From contig NZ_AQYH01000003.1 in NCBI RefSeq assembly GCF_000380505.1, positions 62,001-126,000 of the forward strand: 64,000 nucleotides of DNA. Direction: 5' to 3'. The position numbers and the translations under genes were made by a program. The DNA comes from Kaistia granuli DSM 23481 (GTDB taxonomy: Bacteria; Pseudomonadota; Alphaproteobacteria; Rhizobiales; Kaistiaceae). Positions 16,959-26,127 of this stretch are shown piece by piece. The notes under the pieces were generated by a model. That model was not told the DNA's origin and did not search any database. It was given only the letters and a program-made list of their open reading frames with translations. Positions within the stretch are counted from its first letter, which is position 1. Each line of letters begins with the position of its first letter.

Positions 16959-17971
16959 GCGCCCGTATCCCCGCCACCATCGTCACCGGCTTCCTCGGCG
17001 CCGGCAAGACGACGCTGATCCGCAACCTGATCGCCGACGCGAAGGGGCGCCGTATCGCGCTCATCGTCAACGAGTTCGGCGACATGGGCTTTGATGGCTC
17101 GCTGCTCTCCGATTGCGGCGTCGACGACTGCAAGCCCGACAGCATCGTCGAACTCACCAATGGCTGCATCTGCTGCACGGTCGCCGACGACTTCCTGCCG
17201 ACCATCGAGGCGCTGCTGGCACGCGATAACCCGCCGGACCACATCGTCATCGAGACGTCGGGTCTCGCCTTGCCGCAGCCGCTGGTGCGCGCCTTCACCT
17301 GGCCGTCCGTGCGCCACCGCGTCACCATCGACGGCGTCATCACTGTGGTCGACGCCGAGGCCGTCGCCGCCGGCCGCTTCGCGCATGACGAGGAGGCGGT
17401 CGCCGCCCAGCGCGCCGCCGACGAGTCGCTCGACCACGAGGACCCGATCGAGGAATTGTTCGAGGACCAGCTCTCCTGCGCCGATCTCATCGTCTTCTCC
17501 AAGACCGACCTCGTCGACGCCAGGCAGCTCGAGGAAGTCGCCGAGATCGTCGCCCGCGATGCTCGCAAGGAAGCGCGCGTCGTGCACGCGACGGCTTCCG
17601 GCCTGCCGGCCGAGATCCTGCTCGGTGTCGGCGCGGCGGCCGAGGAAGACGCCTTCGAGCGCAAGAGCCATCACGACCTCGAGGGCGAGGAGCACGACCA
17701 CGACGATTTCGACACCTTCATCGTCGATGTCGCCGAGCAGGCCTCGATCGAGGCGCTGGCGTCGCGCGTCCGCGCCGCCATGGCGGAAGCGAACGTGCTG
17801 CGCATCAAGGGCAGGGCGGCTGTCGCCGGCAAGGCGGCGCCTGCCGTCGTGCAGGCGGTCGGCCCCCGCGTCGACACCTATTTCGCGCCCGGCGGCAATG
17901 CCGGCCGACTCGTCGTGATCGGCGAGCGCGGGCTCGACCGCGCCGCCATCGCCGCGCATTTCGCGGGCTAA
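16955..17971 (+). CDS. cobW: CobW-type metal chaperone GTPase
   Basis: Protein of 338 residues of the COG0523 G3E GTPase family. Walker A GFLGAGKT lies at residues 12-19, the metal motif CICC at 71-74 and a switch/base motif VFSKTDLVD near 180; a His/Asp/Glu-rich stretch HHDLEGEEHDHDDFD near 233-247 may bind metal. In this position CobW is thought to deliver cobalt to the CobN chelatase. The start is TTG overlapping the cobU stop (TTGA), implying translational coupling; there is no nearer ATG before the P-loop. Confidence 0.94.
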   Translation: MSARIPATIVTGFLGAGKTTLIRNLIADAKGRRIALIVNEFGDMGFDGSLLSDCGVDDCKPDSIVELTNGCICCTVADDFLPTIEALLARDNPPDHIVIETSGLALPQPLVRAFTWPSVRHRVTIDGVITVVDAEAVAAGRFAHDEEAVAAQRAADESLDHEDPIEELFEDQLSCADLIVFSKTDLVDARQLEEVAEIVARDARKEARVVHATASGLPAEILLGVGAAAEEDAFERKSHHDLEGEEHDHDDFDTFIVDVAEQASIEALASRVRAAMAEANVLRIKGRAAVAGKAAPAVVQAVGPRVDTYFAPGGNAGRLVVIGERGLDRAAIAAHFAG

Positions 17972-17975
17972 GACC

Positions 17976-20900
17976 ATGCATCTCGTTGCCGGCGAAATGG
18001 AGCGGATCGACGATGGCGGCAGCGCCATCGATCTCGACCAGTCGCCTGGCGACATCATCATCCTGTCGGCAGCCGATACGGAGCTCGCCGCCTTTGCGGC
18101 GGCCTTTGCCGGCGCACCAGAAGGGCCGTCGCTGCGACTCGCCAATCTGATGCAGCTGACGCATCCCTATTCGGTCGATCTCTATCTCGAAAAGACGGTC
18201 GCCAAGGCGAAGCTCGTCTTCATCCGCATGATGGGTGGCGTCGGCTACTGGCCCTACGGGCTGGAGGCGATCCGCGCGCTCTCCCGCGCCGGCAGGCCTG
18301 AGATCGCCGTCGTCCCTGGTGAGGATCGTTGGGATCCGGCCCTCGAGGCCTATTCGACCGTCGCGCCCGCGATCGCGCATCGGCTCTGGCGCTATTGCGC
18401 CGAGGGCGGCGCGGTAAATATCGGCCGCGCGCTCGCCTATACCAGACACGTCGTCGGTGAGGGCGAAGCGCCGCCGGAGCCGCAGGTGTTGCCCGAGGTC
18501 GGCTTCTATCGGCCGGGCGAAGGCGTCGTCGCGGACGCGCTGGGGCCGCAGGACACCGGCCGGCCGGTGGCCTTCCTCACCTTCTACCGCTCGGTCATCC
18601 CCGGCGGCTCGACCGAACCGGTCGACGCGCTCGTCGAGGCGCTCGATCGCGAAGGCATCGCGACGGTGGCGATCTTCGCGTCCAGCCTGAAGAACGAGGC
18701 CGCAGCGGCTTTCATCGAGCAGGCCTTCGATGCGCTGGATCCCGCCATCGTCCTCAACGCCACCGCCTTCGCCATCTCGCGCCCCGGGCGGGCGCATGAG
18801 CCGACCGTGCTCGACCGCGCCGGCAGGCCGGTGCTGCAAATCGTCTTCGCCGGCACGAGCCGCGAAGCGTGGCTTGAATCCACGCGCGGTCTCGGCCCGC
18901 GCGATCTGATCATGAATGTCGTGCTGCCGGAGGTGGATGGCCGCATTTTGACCCGCGCTGTCTCCTTCAAGGAGCAGGTCGAAAGCGACGGCCGGACGGA
19001 CAGCCGCATCGTCGTCTACCGCGCTGACCGTGAACGGATCGCCTTCGTCGCGGCGCAGGCGGCGAACTGGGTGCGGCTTGCCGCGAAGGGGCCGGCCGAC
19101 CGCAAGGTCGCGCTCGTCCTCTCCAACTATCCCGACCGTGACGGCCGCCTCGCCAACGGCGTCGGCCTCGACACGCCGGAAAGCGCCGCCCGCATCGCCA
19201 TCGCCATGAATGGCGCCGGCTACGCGCTCGACGGCTTTCCGGAGACGGGCAGGGCGCTGATGGACCTGCTGCTCTCCGGCCCGACCAACGCGCTGGCGAA
19301 GGGGATGGAGCCGTTGAGCGAGGGTTCCGTTCCTTCACCTCTCCCTGAGGGAGAGGTCGGCCCGCAGGGCCGGGTGAGGGTTTACGGACTATCCGAAGAG
19401 GACACGGATGCGATATCGGGTGTGGCGACCGCTGAGTGGATACAGCCCTCTCCGGCGCGTGCCCTAAACCCTCACCCGCCGGCTTCGCCGTCGACCTCTC
19501 CCTCAGGGAGAGGTGAAGGAACGCCTGACTCGCCAAGGGCGAGCGATAACGCCGAGGGCGCAGTTCTTTCGCTTGCCGACTACCGCGCCTTCCATGACGC
19601 GCTGCCGCAATCCGTCCGCGATGGACTCGCCGAACGCTGGGGCGAGCCCGACGCCGACCCATTCTTCGCCGAAGGCGCCTTCCGGCTCGCGATCCATCGT
19701 TTCGGCAATGTCGTCGTCGGCATCCAGCCGGCGCGGGGCTATGGCATCGATCCGAAGGCGACCTATCACGATCCAGACCTCGTGCCGCCGCACCACTATC
19801 TCGCCTTTCATGCGTGGCTGCGGACGCAGTTCGGCGTCGATGCCATCGTGCATGTCGGCAAGCACGGCAATCTCGAATGGCTGCCCGGCAAGGCGCTCGG
19901 CCTCTCGAATGCCTGCTGGCCGGAAGTCGTGCTCGGCCCGACGCCGCTGATCTATCCCTTCATCGTCAACGATCCCGGCGAGGGCGCGCAGGCGAAGCGC
20001 CGCGCTTCGGCCGTCGTCGTCGACCATCTGATGCCTGCCTTGACGCGGGCCGAGGCGCATGGCGCCTTCGCCGAGATCGAGACGCTGATCGACGAGTACC
20101 AGCTGGCGCTGGGCGCCGATCCGCGCCGCCGCGACCATCTGGAGCGCGAGATCTTCGATCTGGCGGTCAAGCACGGCATCGATCGCGACCTCGGCATCGG
20201 GGTCGACGCCGACAGCGGCAGCGCGCTCCGCGCCATCGACGCGCATCTCTGCGAGATCAAGGAACTGCAAATTCGCGACGGACTGCACATCTTCGGCAGT
20301 TCGCCGGAGAACGAGCACCGCCTCGACACGCTGATTGCCATCGCGCGTGTGCCGCGCTCCGGCGGTCGTCCCGAGGATCAATCGCTGCATCGGGCGATCG
20401 CCGCCGATCTCGGCCTCGACGGCTTTGATCCTCTGGCCTGCGATCTGTCGGCAGACTGGGAGGGATCTCGTCCCGCGGCGCTCACTCTCCTGACCGATGA
20501 ACCCTGGCGCACTCATGGCGACACGGTCGAGCGGATAGAGATCCTGGCCAAGCGGGCCGTCGCTGCCGAGCTTCTCCCTCCCCCTTGTGGGGAGGGTTGG
20601 GGAGGGGGAATGCCGGGCGAAGAGCTCAATCCTGAGGAAGCGTCAAATCCTGAGGGATCCCCCTCTCTCCAACTCTCCCCCACAAGGGGGGAGAGAGCTC
20701 TGCCGGCGCCCGGCCCCGCCATAGCTCCCGTCCTCGACTGGATCCTGCGGGAACTGGCCCCGGCGCTGGACCGCTGTGGCGTAGACGAGATAGCCGCCGT
20801 ACTGACGGCGCTCAATGGCCGCTTCGTGCCGCCCGGTCCCTCGGGCGCGCCGTCACGCGGCCGGCCGGACGTGCTGCCGACGGGCAAGAACTTCTATTCC

Positions 20901-22040
20901 GTCGATACCCGCGCGGTTCCCACGGCCGCCGCCTGGCGGATCGGCAAGCAGGCCGCCGAGGCGCTCGTGCTGCGCTACATGCAGGACGAGGGCGAGTGGC
21001 CGCGCTCCGTGGCGATCTCCGCCTGGGGCACCGCCAACATGCGCACCGGCGGCGACGACATCGCGCAGGTGCTCGCTCTGATCGGCGCCGAGCCGGTCTG
21101 GGAAGCAGGCACCGGCCGCGTCACCGGGTTTCGCGTCCTGACGCTCTCGGAGCTGAAGCGGCCGCGCGTCGATGTCACGCTGCGGATTTCCGGCATGTTC
21201 CGCGACGCCTTCCCGGAACAGATCGACCTGATCGATTCCGCCATCCGCGCCGTCGCCGCGCGTGACGAGCCGGCCGATGCCAATCCCATCGCCGCAGCCC
21301 ATGGCGCGGGGCAGGACCTCGCCCGCATCTTCGGCTCGAAGCCCGGTTCCTATGGCGCCGGCCTGCAGGCGATGATCGACGAGAGAATCTGGGACAGCCG
21401 CGCGGATTTGGCCGACGCCTTCCTCGCCTGGTCGAGCTTCGCCTATGGCGGCGGCGCCGAGGGCGAGGCGGCCGGCGACCGGCTGAAGGCGCGGCTCGCC
21501 GCCACCGACGCCGTCCTGCACAACCAGGACAATCGCGAGCACGACATCCTCGACAGCGACGACTACTACCAGTTCCAGGGCGGTCTCGCGGCGACGATCG
21601 AAACGCTGAAGGGCGCCGCGCCCCGGCTCTATCACGGTGATCATTCCCGTCCCGAGACCCCCGTCGTCCGGCCACTGGCGGAGGAGATCGGCCGCGTCGT
21701 GCGCGGGCGGGCGATCAATCCGAAATGGATCGCCGGCTGCATGCGGCACGGCTACAAGGGCGCCTTCGAGATGGCGGCGACGCTCGACTATCTCTTCGCC
21801 TTCGCCGCGACGACGCACGCGGTCGGCGACCACCATTTCGATGCGCTCTACGACGCCTATATTGCCGATGATGAGGTGCGCGCCTTCATCGCCGACGCCA
21901 ATGAACCCGCGCTCGTCGAAATGGCGGACCGCTTTCTCGAAGCCATGGAGCGCGGCCTCTGGTCGCCGCGCGCCAACAGCGCCTATCAACGGCTGGCAGC
22001 ACTCGCTTCCCGCCGCGACGCCCGAAAGGAATTCGCATGA
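17976..22040 (+). CDS. cobN: Cobaltochelatase subunit CobN, with two in-frame repeat insertions
   Basis: Protein of 1354 residues, the large subunit of the aerobic ATP-dependent cobaltochelatase that inserts Co2+ into hydrogenobyrinic acid a,c-diamide with CobS/CobT. Chelatase blocks are readable: VHVGKHGNLEWLPGKALGLS (about residue 625), NDPGEGAQAKRRASAVVVDH (about 665), ISAWGTANMRTGGDDIAQVL (about 1015) and HDILDSDDYYQFQGGLAATI (about 1190). It exceeds the usual ~1250-1280 residues because palindromic repeats at 19331-19520 and 20568-20700 add about 63 and 44 Pro/Gly/Glu-rich residues without breaking the frame. The stop overlaps cobO (ATGA). Confidence 0.96.
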   Translation: MHLVAGEMERIDDGGSAIDLDQSPGDIIILSAADTELAAFAAAFAGAPEGPSLRLANLMQLTHPYSVDLYLEKTVAKAKLVFIRMMGGVGYWPYGLEAIRALSRAGRPEIAVVPGEDRWDPALEAYSTVAPAIAHRLWRYCAEGGAVNIGRALAYTRHVVGEGEAPPEPQVLPEVGFYRPGEGVVADALGPQDTGRPVAFLTFYRSVIPGGSTEPVDALVEALDREGIATVAIFASSLKNEAAAAFIEQAFDALDPAIVLNATAFAISRPGRAHEPTVLDRAGRPVLQIVFAGTSREAWLESTRGLGPRDLIMNVVLPEVDGRILTRAVSFKEQVESDGRTDSRIVVYRADRERIAFVAAQAANWVRLAAKGPADRKVALVLSNYPDRDGRLANGVGLDTPESAARIAIAMNGAGYALDGFPETGRALMDLLLSGPTNALAKGMEPLSEGSVPSPLPEGEVGPQGRVRVYGLSEEDTDAISGVATAEWIQPSPARALNPHPPASPSTSPSGRGEGTPDSPRASDNAEGAVLSLADYRAFHDALPQSVRDGLAERWGEPDADPFFAEGAFRLAIHRFGNVVVGIQPARGYGIDPKATYHDPDLVPPHHYLAFHAWLRTQFGVDAIVHVGKHGNLEWLPGKALGLSNACWPEVVLGPTPLIYPFIVNDPGEGAQAKRRASAVVVDHLMPALTRAEAHGAFAEIETLIDEYQLALGADPRRRDHLEREIFDLAVKHGIDRDLGIGVDADSGSALRAIDAHLCEIKELQIRDGLHIFGSSPENEHRLDTLIAIARVPRSGGRPEDQSLHRAIAADLGLDGFDPLACDLSADWEGSRPAALTLLTDEPWRTHGDTVERIEILAKRAVAAELLPPPCGEGWGGGMPGEELNPEEASNPEGSPSLQLSPTRGERALPAPGPAIAPVLDWILRELAPALDRCGVDEIAAVLTALNGRFVPPGPSGAPSRGRPDVLPTGKNFYSVDTRAVPTAAAWRIGKQAAEALVLRYMQDEGEWPRSVAISAWGTANMRTGGDDIAQVLALIGAEPVWEAGTGRVTGFRVLTLSELKRPRVDVTLRISGMFRDAFPEQIDLIDSAIRAVAARDEPADANPIAAAHGAGQDLARIFGSKPGSYGAGLQAMIDERIWDSRADLADAFLAWSSFAYGGGAEGEAAGDRLKARLAATDAVLHNQDNREHDILDSDDYYQFQGGLAATIETLKGAAPRLYHGDHSRPETPVVRPLAEEIGRVVRGRAINPKWIAGCMRHGYKGAFEMAATLDYLFAFAATTHAVGDHHFDALYDAYIADDEVRAFIADANEPALVEMADRFLEAMERGLWSPRANSAYQRLAALASRRDARKEFA
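19331..19520. repeat. Palindromic repeat element inside cobN (element 1)
   Basis: The left arm CCTTCACCTCTCCCTGAGG (from 19332) and right arm CCTCAGGGAGAGGTGAAGG (to 19519) are exact inverse complements; the adjoining GGGTGAGGGTTTA and TAAACCCTCACCC also pair. Each arm is itself a hairpin (CTCTCCCTGAGGGAGAG). The element is translated as about residues 452-515 of CobN, rich in Pro, Ser and Glu. A related single unit lies after valS at 37714-37744. Confidence 0.85.
20568..20700. repeat. Palindromic repeat element inside cobN (element 2)
   Basis: The left arm GAGCTTCTCCCTCCCCCTTG and the right arm CAAGGGGGGAGAGAGCTC are imperfect inverse complements, each with an internal CCCTCC/GGAGGG-type hairpin. 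The element is translated as about residues 865-909 of CobN and keeps the frame open. A similar arm pair is at 4122-4164. Confidence 0.8.
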
Positions 22041-22660
22041 CGATCGAAATGACCGAAGAGGAACTGAACGCCCGTCACGCGGAGAAAATGCGCAAGAAGA
22101 AGGTCGTGCGCGACAAGATCCTCGCCTCGAAGAACGTCGAGAAGGGGCTCGTCATCGTCCATACCGGTAAGGGCAAGGGCAAGTCGACCGCCGCCTTCGG
22201 CATGGCGTTCCGCTCGCTCGGCCACGGCCTGCCGGTCGCCGTGGTGCAGTTCGTGAAGGGCGCGATCGATACGGGCGAGCGCATGGCGCTGGAGCGCTTC
22301 GGCGACCTCGTCTCGATCAACCGCCTCGGCGAGGGCTTCACCTGGGAGACGCAGGACCGCCAGCGCGACATCGCCGCCGCCCGCCATGCCTGGGAGACGG
22401 CGAAGGAGCTGATCAAGAGCGGCGCCTATCATCTGGTTCTTCTCGACGAGCTCAACATCGTGCTGCGTTACGATTACCTGCCGCTCGCCGAGGTGCTCGA
22501 ATTCCTCACCACCGAGAAGCCGGCCGACGTGCATGTCGTCATCACCGGCCGCAATGCGCCGGAGGGGCTGATCGAGATCGCCGACCTCGTCACCGAGATG
22601 GAGCTGATCAAGCACCCGTTCCGCTCCGGCGTGAAGGCGCAGCAGGGCATCGAGTTCTGA
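22037..22660 (+). CDS. cobO: Cob(I)yrinic acid a,c-diamide adenosyltransferase
   Basis: Protein of 207 residues of the CobO/BtuR family. The ATP-binding P-loop TGKGKGKS is at residues 43-50 after a basic N-terminal helix (EKMRKKKVVRDKI), and the family motif LLDELNIVLRYDYLP is near residue 135. It adenosylates the corrin cobalt after reduction. The ATG overlaps the cobN stop by four bases; cobQ follows 30 bases later. Confidence 0.96.
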   Translation: MTIEMTEEELNARHAEKMRKKKVVRDKILASKNVEKGLVIVHTGKGKGKSTAAFGMAFRSLGHGLPVAVVQFVKGAIDTGERMALERFGDLVSINRLGEGFTWETQDRQRDIAAARHAWETAKELIKSGAYHLVLLDELNIVLRYDYLPLAEVLEFLTTEKPADVHVVITGRNAPEGLIEIADLVTEMELIKHPFRSGVKAQQGIEF

Positions 22661-22690
22661 TGCTTATGATCTGCGTGGCGGGATAGCACC

Positions 22691-24151
22691 ATGACCGCCG
22701 CCATCATGTTCCAGGGCACCGGCTCGAATGTCGGCAAGTCGGTGCTCGTCGCCGGCCTGGCGCGGCTCTATGCGCGAAAAGGCATCCGCGTCGCGCCGTT
22801 CAAGCCGCAGAACATGTCGAACAACGCGGCCGTAACAGTGGATGGCGGCGAGATCGGCCGGGCGCAGGCGCTGCAGGCGCGCGCCGCCGGCCTGCTGCCT
22901 ACCGTCCACATGAACCCGGTGCTCCTGAAGCCCGAGAGCGACACCGGCTCGCAGATCATCCTGCAGGGGCGGCGCTTCGGCACCATGAAGGCGCGCGAAT
23001 TCGGCAAGCGCAAAGCCGAGCTTCTGCCGAGCATCCTCGAAAGTTTCGAGCAGCTGGGACGAAATGCCGATCTGATCCTGGTCGAAGGCGCCGGCAGCCC
23101 GGCCGAAATCAACCTCCGCTGCGGCGATATCGCCAATATGGGCTTTGCGGAAGCCGCCGACCTGCCGGTGATCCTGATTGGCGACATCGACCGCGGCGGC
23201 GTCATCGCCAGCCTCGTCGGCACGCGCGCCGTGCTGCCGCAGGCGGACCGCGATCGGATCAAGGCGTTTCTCGTCAACAAGATGCGCGGGGATGTCAGAT
23301 TGTTCGACGAGGGCGTCGCCGCCGTTTGCGCCGCCACCGGCTGGCCGTCGCTCGGCGTCGTACCGTGGTTCGCCGAGGCGCATCGCCTGCCGGCCGAGGA
23401 TATTCTGGACCTGTCGGGAGGCACCGCGCGCCCCGATACACTGACGATCGCCGTGCCCGTCCTCCCGCGCATCGCCAATTTCGACGATCTCGATCCGCTG
23501 GCACTGGAGCCCGGCGTCTCCGTGGTGCTCGTCCGGGCGGGCGAACCGATCCCGGTCTGTGACGTCGTGCTGATCCCCGGCTCGAAATCGACCATCGCCG
23601 ATCTTGCCTTCGTGCGCGCCCAGGGCTGGGACATCGATATCCTGGCGCACCACCGGCGCGGCGGCCGCGTCATCGGCCTCTGCGGCGGTTACCAGATGCT
23701 CGGACGGACGATTTCCGATCCGCATGGCTTCGAGGGCGCAGCGGGCAGCGTGCCGGGGCTCGGCCTGCTCGACGTAGAGACGGTCCTTGCTGCCGACAAG
23801 ACGACGGCGCCATTTTCCGGTCGCGATGCGGCCTCCGGCCTGGCCGTCTCGGGCTATGAAATCCATCTCGGCCGCACCGAAGGTGCGGATCGCGCCCGAC
23901 CATGGCTCTCGCGCGATGGGATCGGCGAGGGCGCCATTTCCGCGAATGGGCTGGTGCGCGGCAGCTATGTGCACGGCCTGTTCGGCAACGACGCGTTCCG
24001 GCGCAGCTTCCTTGTCAGCATTGGCGCCGAAGCCTCTGACCTCTCGTACGAAATCGAGGTCGATCGGACGCTCGACCGGCTCGCCGATCACCTGGAGGAA
24101 CACGTCGATACCGACGCGATCCTTAAGTATGCAGGTATAGCCAGACGATAA
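22691..24151 (+). CDS. cobQ: Cobyric acid synthase, glutamine-hydrolysing
   Basis: Protein of 486 residues, normal for CobQ/CbiP. The N-terminal ATP-binding domain begins with [20 protein letters not shown] and continues with [13 protein letters not shown]. The C-terminal class I glutaminase has nucleophile Cys331 in [10 protein letters not shown] and His428 in [10 protein letters not shown]. It amidates four side chains of adenosylcobyrinic acid diamide. It ends the riboswitch-led operon, and its last 29 bases overlap the 3' end of cobD on the other strand. Confidence 0.96.
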   Translation: MTAAIMFQGTGSNVGKSVLVAGLARLYARKGIRVAPFKPQNMSNNAAVTVDGGEIGRAQALQARAAGLLPTVHMNPVLLKPESDTGSQIILQGRRFGTMKAREFGKRKAELLPSILESFEQLGRNADLILVEGAGSPAEINLRCGDIANMGFAEAADLPVILIGDIDRGGVIASLVGTRAVLPQADRDRIKAFLVNKMRGDVRLFDEGVAAVCAATGWPSLGVVPWFAEAHRLPAEDILDLSGGTARPDTLTIAVPVLPRIANFDDLDPLALEPGVSVVLVRAGEPIPVCDVVLIPGSKSTIADLAFVRAQGWDIDILAHHRRGGRVIGLCGGYQMLGRTISDPHGFEGAAGSVPGLGLLDVETVLAADKTTAPFSGRDAASGLAVSGYEIHLGRTEGADRARPWLSRDGIGEGAISANGLVRGSYVHGLFGNDAFRRSFLVSIGAEASDLSYEIEVDRTLDRLADHLEEHVDTDAILKYAGIARR

Positions 24152-25106
24152 GGGTCAGAACGGCGCCAGCGGCGGTGGCGACGCGCAGGATCTTCAGCGC
24201 CCGGCCGATATCGCCGGGGCCTGCCTCGTGCCGTCCGGCATCGTTGAGAAACGGATCCTCGACCACACGCTCGCCGTAGCGGCGGGGACCCGCCAGCGCG
24301 ATGCCGAGCGCCCCGGCCATCGCCGCCTCCGGCCAGCCGGCATTCGGTGACCGGTGCTTTCGCGCGTCGTCGAGCATCACCATGAAGGACTGCTGGATGG
24401 TGCCGCCGACGAAGGGCGCCGCCATGGCAATGAGAAAACCGGCGAGGCGGCTTCCCGGCAGGTTGACGAGATCGTCGAGCCGCGCCGCCGCCCAGCCGAA
24501 GGCCTCGTGCCGAGCGGAGCGGTGGCCGATCATCGAATCGGCCGTGTTGATCATTTTGTAGGCGAAGAGCCCTGGCAGGCCGAAGACGGCGAACCAGAAG
24601 GCAGGCGCCACGACGCCATCGGAGAAATTCTCGGCCGTCGATTCAATCGCGGCGCGGGCGACGCCCGCCTTGTCGAGGCTGTCGGGATCGCGGCCGACAA
24701 TCATCGAGACGGCGCTGCGCGCCGCCTCAAGGCCGCCGGAATAGAACGCATGCAGGACCCGGGCGACATGGTCGTACAGGCTGCGACTGGCGAGGAAGAC
24801 CGAGGCGATGAGCGCGACCACCACGTAGCCATAGGGGATGAGGGTGGTCAGCCGCTCCACCAGCACGCCAGCGATCCAGGCGAACCCGACGAGGACCGCG
24901 ACGACGAGGATGCCGGCCAGTCGACGCAGCGCCGCGCTCGCGGTATCGCGGTTGAAAGCCCGGTCGCAGAGGCCAATCAGCGCGCCAAACCACGTCACCG
25001 GATGCGGCAGGCGGCGCCAGATCCAGTCGGGGTCGCCGATCAGCGCGTCGAGGCCGATGGCGGCGATCAGCAGGAGCAGGCGAAAGTCGAAGCTGTATTC
25101 GGTCAT
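24123..25106 (-). CDS. cobD: Adenosylcobinamide-phosphate synthase (CbiB/CobD)
   Basis: Protein of 327 residues, mostly hydrophobic with several membrane helices. Family motifs include [20 protein letters not shown] at residues ~16-36, [55 protein letters not shown] and [15 protein letters not shown]. It joins aminopropanol phosphate to adenosylcobyric acid. ATG at 25106 ([10 protein letters not shown]) is the sensible start; the upstream continuation runs into btuF. Only 19 bases separate it from btuF, so the two are probably co-transcribed on the minus strand. Confidence 0.95.
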   Translation of the reverse strand: MTEYSFDFRLLLLIAAIGLDALIGDPDWIWRRLPHPVTWFGALIGLCDRAFNRDTASAALRRLAGILVVAVLVGFAWIAGVLVERLTTLIPYGYVVVALIASVFLASRSLYDHVARVLHAFYSGGLEAARSAVSMIVGRDPDSLDKAGVARAAIESTAENFSDGVVAPAFWFAVFGLPGLFAYKMINTADSMIGHRSARHEAFGWAAARLDDLVNLPGSRLAGFLIAMAAPFVGGTIQQSFMVMLDDARKHRSPNAGWPEAAMAGALGIALAGPRRYGERVVEDPFLNDAGRHEAGPGDIGRALKILRVATAAGAVLTLIVWLYLHT

Positions 25107-25125
25107 GCGGGCCTGGAGTCCGTGC

Positions 25126-25992
25126 TCACGAGCCGCCGAGGCGGGCGCGCTCGGCGGCGAGCGTCTCGATCGCTTCCGGCAGCGACGGTCCGGCGCAGAT
25201 CGTGAGCCGGCCGGGCAGGGTGATGCGGCGATCGGCCGGGTAGAGTTCGCGCAAGGCCGGATGGGCGAGCAGCGCGCTGCCCTGGTCGGCCGCCACGACA
25301 TGCGGATCGGCGACGACAAGGAGGTCCGGCTTGCCGGTGACGATGCGCTCCAGCGGCACGAAACCGCCGGTCTTGCCGGCGAGCGCGCCGCCCATGTCAG
25401 CGAACCCCGCCAGGCGGAGCAGTTCGCCGGTCAGCGTGTTCTGGCCGGTGACGTAGCCCCGGCGCTGATAGACGGCGACGGTGGGCTCGGCCCCCGCCGG
25501 CGCCGCCGCGGCGGCCCTGGCCCGCGCCGCCTCGATTCGGGCGATGAGGTCGTCGCCGCGGTCGGGATGGCCGATCAGGGTGGCGACGTCGCGAATCTGC
25601 GCGATCGAATCGTCGATCGTCTTCGCGGTCTCGAGCTCGACGACGGTATAGCCGAGCCGCTTGAGCAGCGATCGCGTCTCCCGCTTGGTGAACCGGCCGG
25701 CAAGCACGAGGTCGGGCTTGCGCTCGATGACGGTCTCGGCGGATCCGGCATCATGCGGATAGGCCTTCGCCTGCTCGGCGAGATAGGAATAGGCTGGATC
25801 GGTCGCATAGAGCGAAAGCGCTGCGATCTGGCCGGGATCGGCGAGCGCCAGCAGCAACTGGTCGGCACAGGCGTTGATCGAGACGATCCGCTGCGGCGCG
25901 GCCGAAGAGGCAGGAGCGGGCGCAGCCAGCCCAAGGCTACTTAGTGCCCAAGCTGCCACAATCATACCGAACCTGTTGACCCACGCGCGCAT
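25126..25992 (-). CDS. btuF: Periplasmic vitamin B12-binding protein (BtuF-like)
   Basis: Protein of 288 residues. It has an N-terminal signal peptide (FGMIVAAWALSSLGLAAPAP, then ASSAAP) and a class III helical-backbone binding protein fold: RIVSINACADQLLLALADPG, DLVLAGRFTKRETRSLLKRL and a C-terminal lobe with GGFVPLERIVTGKPDLLVVA. Divergent from btuB and beside cobD, it most likely delivers cobalamin or cobinamide to BtuCD. The frame is open upstream past 25992, but only the start at 25992 places the signal sequence correctly. Confidence 0.88.
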   Translation of the reverse strand: MRAWVNRFGMIVAAWALSSLGLAAPAPASSAAPQRIVSINACADQLLLALADPGQIAALSLYATDPAYSYLAEQAKAYPHDAGSAETVIERKPDLVLAGRFTKRETRSLLKRLGYTVVELETAKTIDDSIAQIRDVATLIGHPDRGDDLIARIEAARARAAAAAPAGAEPTVAVYQRRGYVTGQNTLTGELLRLAGFADMGGALAGKTGGFVPLERIVTGKPDLLVVADPHVVAADQGSALLAHPALRELYPADRRITLPGRLTICAGPSLPEAIETLAAERARLGGS

Positions 25993-26018
25993 GGGGGGCG
26001 CTCCCGCTTGCAGTGACC

Positions 26019-26073
26019 TGGGTCCTCGTCTACCGCTTCTGAAGCGAACGGCAAAGCCGCCTCGCAGGACCCG
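26019..26073 (+). promoter_or_regulatory. Structured leader between btuF and btuB
   Basis: GGGTCCT (26020-26026) pairs with AGGACCC (26066-26072) and encloses two small hairpins, CGCTT/AAGCG (26034-26046) and CGGC/GCCG (26049-26059): a compact three-way junction. It lies 55 bases before the btuB start. It lacks the cobalamin-riboswitch core seen at 15304, so any ligand or regulator is unknown. Confidence 0.45.
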
Positions 26074-26127
26074 GTACACAAAGGTGACGGGTGCGATGAC
26101 CAGATCGATCCAAACGAGGTCTGCCTG

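Noticed and set aside
19331-20700. cobN as a disrupted pseudogene
   Set aside because: Despite two repeat insertions the frame is uninterrupted, all chelatase blocks are present and the gene is translationally coupled to cobO.
25993-26127. A second cobalamin riboswitch before btuB or btuF
   Set aside because: Neither strand contains the GCAACTGTAAG-type core or the paired CACTGGGAA box seen at 15304-15365.
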